64,000 nt of DNA from Clostridia bacterium (GTDB taxonomy: Bacteria; Bacillota; Clostridia; Christensenellales; DTU072), in assembly GCA_017504305.1 (NCBI GenBank), contig JAFVRJ010000018.1:30563-94562 (forward strand), in the 5' to 3' direction. Below, piece by piece: positions 57,482 to 64,000 of the stretch. Below the pieces are notes generated by a model. That model saw only the letters and a list, made by a program, of their open reading frames with translations. It did not search any database and was not told the origin of the DNA. Both the position numbers and the translations under genes were made by a program. Each line of letters opens with the position of its first letter. Position 1 is the stretch's first letter.

Positions 57482-57510
57482 ATTATATATATGACTTTAT
57501 GTAAAGTCAA
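57482..57510 (-). promoter_or_regulatory. Promoter with embedded operator for the amino-acid kinase gene
   Basis: On the minus strand TTGACT, 17 bp, TATAAT. The inverted repeat TGACTTTA-TG-TAAAGTCA (57492-57509) fills the spacer and covers most of the -35 box, a classic repressor position. Confidence 0.7.
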
Positions 57511-58094
57511 TCTTTTCGTTTGGAATAGATACAACCGCAATAGTTTTGGCGGTAAAGTCCATATTTGTTAGAGAGTTCTATCGAGCGCTTATAGCCCTCG
57601 CGCTTTTTAAAATCGGTTGGTAAATATAGCGTTCCTTCTGCAGGTATACCTTTACCGATAGCGTTAATAAGGGTTGCGTTTTTAAGGGGACTTAAGGTCA
57701 AAGTGGTTGCAAAATAATCGAATTTACCGGATGCTGTTTCAGCGGTTTTTCTTAAACGTAGGTCAAAACAGACCGCACATCTTTTACCGCGTTCGGGCTC
57801 CTGTTCCAGCCCTTTAGTGTGCTCAAAAAAGGTGTTTTGGTCAAATCCGCCGTCGATAACGTTAACGCCGAACTCGTGGGCAAAACGCTCAAGTTCCTTA
57901 AGACGTTTGTCGTACTCGTTGCGCTCGGTAATGTTGGGATTATAGTAAAACAGAGTAAGGTCAAAGTGGGGCGCGAGATACTCGATGCAATAACTTGCGC
58001 AGGGCGCACAACAGGCGTGCAAAAGTAGAGAGGGGGTGTTGCCGTCCTCTTTCAACTTACAAATAAGTTTTTCAAGCTCCAGTTGCGCGTTCAT
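57507..58094 (-). CDS. queH: Epoxyqueuosine reductase QueH
   Basis: The 195-residue protein matches QueH (DUF208) in length and its Cys motifs: HACCAPC near residue 26, RCAVCF near 105, and a C-terminal NYCGCIYS. These ligate a 4Fe-4S cluster and redox iron. QueH reduces epoxyqueuosine to queuosine in the tRNA wobble position. No other queuosine gene is in the window. The promoter lies so close that the mRNA would start at the ATG, and no ribosome site is present. Confidence 0.92.
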   Translation of the reverse strand: MNAQLELEKLICKLKEDGNTPSLLLHACCAPCASYCIEYLAPHFDLTLFYYNPNITERNEYDKRLKELERFAHEFGVNVIDGGFDQNTFFEHTKGLEQEPERGKRCAVCFDLRLRKTAETASGKFDYFATTLTLSPLKNATLINAIGKGIPAEGTLYLPTDFKKREGYKRSIELSNKYGLYRQNYCGCIYSKRKD

Positions 58095-58100
58095 ATTTTT

Positions 58101-58129
58101 ATTTTATTCGTTTTGAGGGTGAGTGTCAA
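58101..58129 (-). promoter_or_regulatory. queH promoter giving a leaderless mRNA
   Basis: On the minus strand TTGACA, 17 bp, TAAAAT, then six bases to the ATG, so +1 is the A of the start codon. Confidence 0.75.
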
Positions 58130-58166
58130 GGTTAAAGCGCTCGTGCGCGCATAATAAATTTCGGTA

Positions 58167-58195
58167 TTGCAAAATCTATATATATTTGATATTAT
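58167..58195 (+). promoter_or_regulatory. Candidate promoter of the GH2 gene
   Basis: TTGCAA, 17 bp, TATTAT; a second -10-like TATAAT lies at 58205-58210 without a good -35. Confidence 0.5.
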
Positions 58196-58229
58196 AAATA
58201 TTGGTATAATTTATTTTTGGAGGATAAAA

Positions 58230-59990
58230 ATGGCTAACGAAGTTTTCGATAAATTATTAACGCCCTTTGGCGAAAAGCTCAATGCAGATTGTCCGCTCCC
58301 CGAATATCCCCGTCCGCAAATGGTGCGTGATAGCTATATTTGCTTAAACGGCAAGTGGGACTACGCTATTTTGAATAAAAAGCAAACCCTTAAAGAGTAT
58401 CAAGGCAAGATAGTAGTACCGTTCTCGCCCGAAGCAATTTTGAGTGGCGTCGAAAAAATCGTTATGCCCGACGACGTTTTGTATTACAAGCGTAGCTTCG
58501 AGCTTCCCGAAGGATTCTATAAAGATGGCGAACGTGTTCTATTGCATTTCGGCGCAGTCGATTATATCGCAACCGTTGCAGTTAACGGCAAAGAGCTTAC
58601 CACCCACGTTGGCGGATACTTCCCCTTTAACGTTGATATCACCGATGCATTGGTTGCAGGCGAAAACGAACTTACCGTAGTTGTAACCGACCCCTCCGAC
58701 ACCCACTGGCAATCTCACGGCAAGCAAAAGATTAAGCGCGGTGGCATATTCTATACTCCTCAATCGGGTATTTGGCAAACGGTATGGATGGAAGCAGTTC
58801 CTGCCGATTATATTTCCGCATTATATCTTACCCCGGATATCGACCAAAACACTTTGACCGTAAAAGCATCTATCGAGGGTGCAACAAAAGATGGTAAGGT
58901 AGAGGTTATAGATAACGGCGCGGTAATAGCAAGCGGTGAGCTTAAAGACGGTGAGTGCGTTATAGCGCTTGAAGATTATAAGCTTTGGAGTCCGGAAAAC
59001 CCGTACCTTTACGACCTTAAGATTACCATGGGTGACGATGAAGTTGCATCATACTTTGGTATGCGTAAGTACTCGGTAGGCAAGGATGCAAACGGCAAAC
59101 CGCGTATTATGCTAAACAACGAGCCGTACTTCCACAACGGACTTTTGGACCAAGGATACTGGTCGGACGGCTTATATACTCCTCCCTCGGAAGAAGCTAT
59201 CATTTTTGATATCAAGACCACCAAGGAAATGGGCTTTAATATGCTCCGCAAGCACATCAAGATAGAGCCTATGCGTTGGTACTATCATTGCGACCGCCTC
59301 GGTGTTTTGGTATGGCAAGATATGATCAACGGCGGTATGGGCGCAAATAAGCCATTGAACGGCCTGATCGGCTTCCTTGGCTTAAAGCACGACGATAGCC
59401 GTTACGGCATTTACGGACGTAAAGATAAGGAAGGTCGCGACGAGTATTACGTAGATGCAGAGCGCACCATACTTGGCTTGTATAGTGTCGTATCTTTGGC
59501 ACTTTGGGTACCCTTTAATGAGAGTTGGGGACAATTCGATGCTTGCAAGGCAGTTGACTTTATTAAATCGTTCGATACCACTCGCCCCATCGACCACGCA
59601 AGCGGTTGGCACGATCAAGGCGGTGGTGATTTCAACTCCTTACACATCTATTTCCGTCCGGTAACCATCCCCTCGAGCGACAAGTACGGTCGTACGGTAA
59701 TTCTATCGGAGTTCGGCGGATATTCGGTAAGATGCGAAGGTCACGTATTCAACAAAACCAAGAGTTTCGGCTACCGTGCATACAACACCCTTGAGAGCTT
59801 CGAAAACGCATATCACAAGCTGTTCGAAAACCAAATTATACCCATTATCGATAAAGGTCTTTCGGCAACGGTATATACTCAATTGACAGACGTTGAGGAT
59901 GAGATTAACGGTCTTATTACTTACGACCGCAAGGTAATTAAGGTAGATATCGACCGCATTAAGGGCCTAAACGATAAATTGAAGTATTAA
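58230..59990 (+). CDS. Glycoside hydrolase family 2 protein
   Basis: ATG at 58230 follows GGAGGA; an earlier in-frame ATG at 58167 lies in the promoter. The 586-residue protein has the GH2 order: sugar-binding domain (about 15-190; YYKRSFELPE), Ig-like domain (about 190-280), TIM barrel (about 285-575). The catalytic acid is E431 in PFNESWGQF and the nucleophile is E494 in LSEFGG. It is shorter than LacZ and close to UidA in length; beta-galactosidase, glucuronidase or another specificity cannot be decided. There is no signal peptide, so it acts on imported sugars, perhaps from the GPH symporter. Confidence 0.9.
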   Translation: MANEVFDKLLTPFGEKLNADCPLPEYPRPQMVRDSYICLNGKWDYAILNKKQTLKEYQGKIVVPFSPEAILSGVEKIVMPDDVLYYKRSFELPEGFYKDGERVLLHFGAVDYIATVAVNGKELTTHVGGYFPFNVDITDALVAGENELTVVVTDPSDTHWQSHGKQKIKRGGIFYTPQSGIWQTVWMEAVPADYISALYLTPDIDQNTLTVKASIEGATKDGKVEVIDNGAVIASGELKDGECVIALEDYKLWSPENPYLYDLKITMGDDEVASYFGMRKYSVGKDANGKPRIMLNNEPYFHNGLLDQGYWSDGLYTPPSEEAIIFDIKTTKEMGFNMLRKHIKIEPMRWYYHCDRLGVLVWQDMINGGMGANKPLNGLIGFLGLKHDDSRYGIYGRKDKEGRDEYYVDAERTILGLYSVVSLALWVPFNESWGQFDACKAVDFIKSFDTTRPIDHASGWHDQGGGDFNSLHIYFRPVTIPSSDKYGRTVILSEFGGYSVRCEGHVFNKTKSFGYRAYNTLESFENAYHKLFENQIIPIIDKGLSATVYTQLTDVEDEINGLITYDRKVIKVDIDRIKGLNDKLKY

Positions 59991-60004
59991 GACCACAAAA
60001 GCAT

Positions 60005-60034
60005 AAAAAAGGGCGCGAGGCGCTCTTTTTTTTT
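60005..60034 (+). terminator. Terminator after the GH2 gene
   Basis: Stem GGGCGC / GCGCTC with GAG loop (one G-T pair), A run before, nine T after. Confidence 0.85.
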
Positions 60035-60091
60035 GTAAAAACAAAAAATTTTTTTATTAAGATACGCGCGTACGAGGCGGGCTAAAACCTC

Positions 60092-60120
60092 TTGAATTTA
60101 AAAAATTACTGTGCTACAAT
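60092..60120 (+). promoter_or_regulatory. Promoter of the LuxR-type regulator
   Basis: TTGAAT, 17 bp, TACAAT. Confidence 0.65.
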
Positions 60121-60142
60121 CTAAAAAAACGAGGAGGTGCGT

Positions 60143-61072
60143 ATGAGAATAGCATACGGAGTAACGATGGCTTTATCGATAATGATGCTCATAGGGTACC
60201 TATCGTTGATACGTAAAAAAGAGAAGTGGCTGGTATTGATGTTCGTATCGGTAGCGATAGTCAATTTGGGCTACTTTATGTTAGCGCTTGCACCGACGGT
60301 TGCCTTTGCTTTGGTCGCTAATAAGGTTGCTTACTTGGGGCAAGTATTTTTGCCGATGGCGATACTGCTTACCATTTTCAACCTAAGTCATTTGAAATAC
60401 AACAAGGTTTTGCCTATTTCGCTTGCCGTAATAGCGCTATTGATATTTGCGCTTGTATTTACTACCGGCTATTTACCGTGGTATTACGAGAGCGTAAGCT
60501 TGGTGTTTGAGGATGGCGCAAGCAAGCTCGTTAAGGATTACGGACCGGCACACGTGGTGTATTTGCTGTATCTATTGTTATATTTTGGCACGATGATCGG
60601 CGTAATTATTTACGTATTTATCAAAAGAAAAAACGTACCCATCAAGCAAGCGGTGCTTATGGCGATAGTGGTGTTTGGCAATATAGCCGTTTGGGGTATG
60701 GAGCAATTAATCAAGGTAAACTTTGAGTTTTTGGCGGTATCGTATCTATTGAGTGAGCTTTTATTGCTTGGTATATATTGGATGATGCAAGACGCCGAGC
60801 GCGATATTCTACGCAAAAAGATGGCTCTTGGTCAAAATATTACCAACGAAGATAAGTTGGCAATATTGCTAACGCGTATACCCGACGGCGAAAGTTTGAC
60901 TGCAAGAGAAACGGAAATTCTATACGCACTTATTGCCGGCAAAAAGAGAAAGGAAATGGCGGATGAATTGAACATTTCGGAAAACACCGTAAAGACCCAC
61001 GTGGCTCACGTCTATGATAAACTTGGCATCTCCAGCAAAGACGAGTTGAACACTTTGATAGCAAAAATGTAA
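60143..61072 (+). CDS. Membrane-bound LuxR-family transcriptional regulator
   Basis: ATG at 60143 is preceded by GAGGAGG; an in-frame GTG at 60137 overlaps that site. The 309-residue protein has about seven membrane helices (about 1-220), resembling the 7TM sensor region of some histidine kinases, then a LuxR helix-turn-helix (about 245-309; LTARETEILYALIAGKKRKEMA and SENTVKTHVAHVYDKLGI). It is likely a one-component sensor acting from the membrane. The stimulus and targets are unknown; the repeated TCACCC sites downstream are one candidate target (inference). Confidence 0.85.
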   Translation: MRIAYGVTMALSIMMLIGYLSLIRKKEKWLVLMFVSVAIVNLGYFMLALAPTVAFALVANKVAYLGQVFLPMAILLTIFNLSHLKYNKVLPISLAVIALLIFALVFTTGYLPWYYESVSLVFEDGASKLVKDYGPAHVVYLLYLLLYFGTMIGVIIYVFIKRKNVPIKQAVLMAIVVFGNIAVWGMEQLIKVNFEFLAVSYLLSELLLLGIYWMMQDAERDILRKKMALGQNITNEDKLAILLTRIPDGESLTARETEILYALIAGKKRKEMADELNISENTVKTHVAHVYDKLGISSKDELNTLIAKM

Positions 61073-61089
61073 AAGCTCAACGTAAAAGC

Positions 61090-61118
61090 AAAGCACTCCG
61101 AAAGGGAGTGCTTTTTTT
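61090..61118 (+). terminator. Terminator after the LuxR gene
   Basis: 10-bp stem AAAGCACTCC / GGAGTGCTTT closing around GAAAG, then T run. Confidence 0.9.
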
Positions 61119-61196
61119 AAGTACGATAGAGTGACTTCGGTTGTAAAACCATAATTTATTGCAAGTAGCCCGTAGGGGTTATTTTTTAGTTTTTAA

Positions 61197-61262
61197 TCAC
61201 CCTCACCCAAAATCACCCGCGTCTCACCCGTAGTTTTTGACATTTCACCCCGCTTGGGTGAA
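61197..61262 (+). promoter_or_regulatory. Cluster of TCACCC sites, helically phased, upstream of the last gene
   Basis: TCACCC occurs at 61197, 61203, 61213, 61224 and 61245; the last pairs with GGGTGA as TTCACCC-CGCTT-GGGTGAA (61244-61262). From 61203 on the spacings are 10, 11 and 21 bp, one or two helical turns. A -10-like TATAAT lies at 61300-61305. Candidate binding array for an activator. Confidence 0.55.
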
Positions 61263-61341
61263 TACGCGCACGCGACTTAATTGTAAAATAGTACCATCCT
61301 ATAATGGCGTAAAGTCATTATAATCACAGGGAGAACGAACA

Positions 61342-64000
61342 ATGAAAACAAAAACTAACAAATTGTTATTGTGGTGTTTGCCTTTCATATTGGCAATCGT
61401 AATGATTATCCCGTTCGCTTCGAAAGCTACGCTTGCGTACGCAGACGAACCGCAACAGGCGGTCACTGAAGTCACCACTTTTTCACAGCTTCTTAATGCA
61501 GTCAACTCGGACAAGACGCATATTAAACTTATGAACGATATAAAGGATATCGTTCCAGATGATGAGCTTCCCACAAAGCACCGTCTTGTGTTTGACGGCG
61601 GTAAGGATTACATACTTGACCTTAACGGCAATCAGCTGATGGTAGGCAACTATGCAAACGAGTTCTATACAGACAATTTTTCTATGATCGCCGTATCAAA
61701 TAGTTCTAACCTTGAGATCAAAAACGGTAGCATAGTTTTTGAAAATTGGTATACCGATTATCGCACCGCCAAGGGTGTGGCTTTCGTAACGGATGACTCT
61801 ACCCTTACGGCAACAGACGTAGATATGTATAACGGTTACACCGGCACGGTGGTCTACGCTACGGATACTGCAAAGGTTACGCTTGACGGTGGTGATTATA
61901 CCGCAATGAGTGGCTTTGCCGTATATCTTGAAAAACAGGCCTCTCTTACTCTTGACGGAGGTGTATGGATCGGCACCAAGATGGGTGACAGTACGGCTAC
62001 CGTATATCTTGACGGCTACGGTGCACTTTATTCCGAAAGCACGGGGGAAATGGTCGTAAATCACGCTTACTTCAATACCGGCATACAGGTACACCAGTCG
62101 CAGGTCGGTGCTTTTTCTATCGCCACCCACGAGCTTGTGATTAACGGAATAAAGCAGGTAGAGGATATATATTTTTCCGATGCAGGTAACCAATTTTCGG
62201 CAATAACCGCAGGCAAGAATTATTATTGGTATAAAAACGGAAATTCGCGCGCTCTTTATAAGATCGAAAATCCTCTGTTTGCAAACGCTGTGAGCGTTAT
62301 TTCTTTAGAAAAGACGTACGCTATAGACGTGAATAGCGGAACAGCTACCATCGGTGGAGTAGCCGTAACCGAGGCAAAATACGGGCAAGTAGTTACCATT
62401 ACGGCAAACGACCCCGCAGAGGGTATGGAATTCGTTCGTTGGGATACGAGCGGAGTTGCGCTTGCGAACTATTACAGCACCACAACCACTTTCACTATGC
62501 CTGCCGCACCCGTATATATTGCGGCTTACTATGGTAAGGAAAGTGTAAAATCCGTAAGCGTTACCGTGGGCAATATTATTGTTGGCGAGAAATCATACGA
62601 TACCGAGATTACTTTGGACGGCGGTGTAAAGCTTGAAAAGGTCGAATGGTACGAAAATTTGATTAAGATGGAAGAGAACGATATTTTTAAGCCGGGCAAA
62701 GCCTATGAATTTAAGATACTCGTTTATCCCCCCGATGAACATAAATTTGGAGACACCGTGACTGCGACCGTCAACGGAAAGCAAGCTACCGTTAATGCAG
62801 ACGCCGGTTATGCAGTTATAAATTATACATTTGATGCCCTTGCGGGAAATCCGTTCCCCGTGATATATAACACCTCTACCGCCAAACTCGGTATAGGTGG
62901 TTTACTTGAGCTTGACACGGCGCTTATGTCGTCCCAAAGCAATGAATTCAAGACGGCCTTTGATGCAGGCACCGTTACTTACCAATGGTATAAGGACGGC
63001 GAGATTATTGAAGGAGCAACTGACGCTGTGTATAATTTTACGGCAGATGACGTTGGTTGCAAATTCTTCGTGACCGTTACAGTAGGTGACAAGACTGCTT
63101 TTGGAGATACCCATGCCTGTTATAATCATTTGTACCAAATTTACTTGAACGCAAGTGACGTTGTAGTAGGGGGCAAGGCGCCTCAAATTTCCTCGGCAAC
63201 TCCCGGTGTATCCATTGATCCCGAAAGCCTCTTTATTTGTGAGGGCAAGGATCAGCCCAAGCTTGATATTCAAAAAACGGTTTTGATTCCCGGAAAGACC
63301 TATTTTGTTATCGGTACTCTCGTGCAGACGGGAGATGCGAATATTCCATACGAGGCAAACGTCTACGTAAATGATACCTTGATGGAGGATAAGGTTGACG
63401 CTTTAAGGCAATTCTTCTACAAATTCTCTATTCCCGAGGCAGATTTCCCCGTATATTACACTGCCAACGGTGAAATAGGCATCGGCGTAACGCTTACCGT
63501 TGACGTAGAGAAAATGTGCAACGAAAGCGGCACGTTTGAGAACGCGTATGAGGCGGCAAATCCTACTTATCAAACCGTTTTCTATCAGTGGTATAAGAAC
63601 GGTGAGGCTATCAATGGTGCAACCGATATCTCTTACACCGTAAAAACCACAGATAGAGATAGTTATATACATTGTAAAGTAACCCTTGTCGACGGCAAGT
63701 TCAGTATGGGTAATCAATATGAAATCACCAACGTTATTACCGTACTAATCGTTGAAATGCCAATACCGAAGCACGGCGTAGAAATGATAACAAAAGCAAG
63801 CATAAAAGCCGCGGGTGTAGAAACGATAGGTGTATTCTGGACAGATAAAGAAACCGAAGTAACGATGATTGAGGGCGATACGTACGAAGAGGGCAAAGTT
63901 TACGAGCTTTACATTCAATTCCAAGCGAAAGAAACCTTCTTATTGGATTTCACCGGAGATATGACTATCGCCTATATTTATGGTAACAAGGCGGACGAGG
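61342..64000 (+). CDS. Large secreted repeat protein, N-terminal part (runs off the window)
   Basis: From ATG 61342 (RBS GGGAGA) the frame stays open to the last base, 886 codons. A signal peptide (about 1-33, ending LAYADE) is followed by a beta-helix-like region (about 45-290) with repeated L-x-L-x-G/N turns such as VTLDGGDY and LTLDGGVW. A Bacterial-repeat-type domain (about 320-395; YGQVVTITANDP) and Ig-like units with the phrase YQWYKDGEIIEGATDAVY (about 535) and WYKNGEAINGATD (about 753) come next. It is probably a surface or extracellular binding protein. Unlike its neighbours it uses CAG and CAA about equally for Gln, which hints at transfer. Confidence 0.85.
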   Translation, partial: MKTKTNKLLLWCLPFILAIVMIIPFASKATLAYADEPQQAVTEVTTFSQLLNAVNSDKTHIKLMNDIKDIVPDDELPTKHRLVFDGGKDYILDLNGNQLMVGNYANEFYTDNFSMIAVSNSSNLEIKNGSIVFENWYTDYRTAKGVAFVTDDSTLTATDVDMYNGYTGTVVYATDTAKVTLDGGDYTAMSGFAVYLEKQASLTLDGGVWIGTKMGDSTATVYLDGYGALYSESTGEMVVNHAYFNTGIQVHQSQVGAFSIATHELVINGIKQVEDIYFSDAGNQFSAITAGKNYYWYKNGNSRALYKIENPLFANAVSVISLEKTYAIDVNSGTATIGGVAVTEAKYGQVVTITANDPAEGMEFVRWDTSGVALANYYSTTTTFTMPAAPVYIAAYYGKESVKSVSVTVGNIIVGEKSYDTEITLDGGVKLEKVEWYENLIKMEENDIFKPGKAYEFKILVYPPDEHKFGDTVTATVNGKQATVNADAGYAVINYTFDALAGNPFPVIYNTSTAKLGIGGLLELDTALMSSQSNEFKTAFDAGTVTYQWYKDGEIIEGATDAVYNFTADDVGCKFFVTVTVGDKTAFGDTHACYNHLYQIYLNASDVVVGGKAPQISSATPGVSIDPESLFICEGKDQPKLDIQKTVLIPGKTYFVIGTLVQTGDANIPYEANVYVNDTLMEDKVDALRQFFYKFSIPEADFPVYYTANGEIGIGVTLTVDVEKMCNESGTFENAYEAANPTYQTVFYQWYKNGEAINGATDISYTVKTTDRDSYIHCKVTLVDGKFSMGNQYEITNVITVLIVEMPIPKHGVEMITKASIKAAGVETIGVFWTDKETEVTMIEGDTYEEGKVYELYIQFQAKETFLLDFTGDMTIAYIYGNKADE

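Noticed and set aside
58167..58229. Earlier start of the GH2 gene at 58167
   Set aside because: The region holds the promoter, and the GGAGGA site points to 58230.
61228..61256. TTGACA at 61235 as the promoter of the last gene
   Set aside because: Seventeen bases downstream lies GAATAC, a poor -10, and the site is within the TCACCC array; the TATAAT at 61300 is more likely the -10.

Overview
The window looks like a chromosomal segment of an anaerobic, spore-forming, Gram-positive bacterium, most likely an uncultured Clostridia member of gut type. The evidence is an oxygen-sensitive class III ribonucleotide reductase with its activase, a SleB/YpeB spore-germination pair, an ECF thiamine transporter under a TPP riboswitch, QueH instead of QueG, lipoprotein signals, strong AGGAGG ribosome sites, and many large secreted proteins with Ig-like repeats. 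The taxonomic placement is inference. I saw no tRNA, rRNA, CRISPR array, phage or transposase gene.

Layout. 1-16956: two giant membrane-anchored surface proteins made of MBG-type Ig repeats (the first is cut by the window edge). 16968-21913: a TIM-barrel isomerase, nrdG, then nrdD (fused to a glutaredoxin domain, with paired NrdR boxes) and a thioredoxin-reductase-like flavoprotein. 21915-22343: three tandem copies, plus a remnant, of a long hairpin repeat. 22362-29038: a lipid kinase, a two-domain secreted phosphoesterase, a broken duplicate of nnrD, an inserted membrane-protein gene, and intact nnrD. 29065-34712: an ABC-2 exporter with a secreted Big2/beta-helix protein. 34817-36511: a sugar symporter. 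36583-39069: thiamine salvage (TPP riboswitch, thiT, convergent thiN) and xpt. 39145-42122: sleB, ypeB and a lipoprotein. 42183-46354: a ComEC-like hydrolase, an MFS transporter with a large insert, and an unknown anchored protein. 46400-53822 (minus strand): a fused two-subunit E1 dehydrogenase, a HAD phosphatase, tcdA, a membrane protein, a YhhN protein and a leucine-rich-repeat lipoprotein. 54015-56554: an amino-acid ABC transporter whose binding protein appears circularly permuted. 56623-61072: an amino-acid kinase, queH, a GH2 glycosidase and a membrane-bound LuxR regulator. 61342-64000: the start of another secreted repeat protein.

How the genes fit together. The ribonucleotide reductase, its fused glutaredoxin and the adjacent flavoprotein look like one redox unit under NrdR control. 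ThiT and ThiN salvage thiamine, which supplies the cofactor for the E1 enzyme at 46400-48640. The GPH and MFS transporters, the GH2 enzyme and the surface proteins suggest a saccharide-using, host- or fibre-associated life.

The observations most worth a second look are the circularly permuted binding protein, the hairpin repeats with compensatory base changes, two apparently leaderless genes, helically phased TCACCC sites upstream of the last gene, a flavoprotein lacking the NADPH-phosphate motif, and the nnrD duplication/insertion scar.
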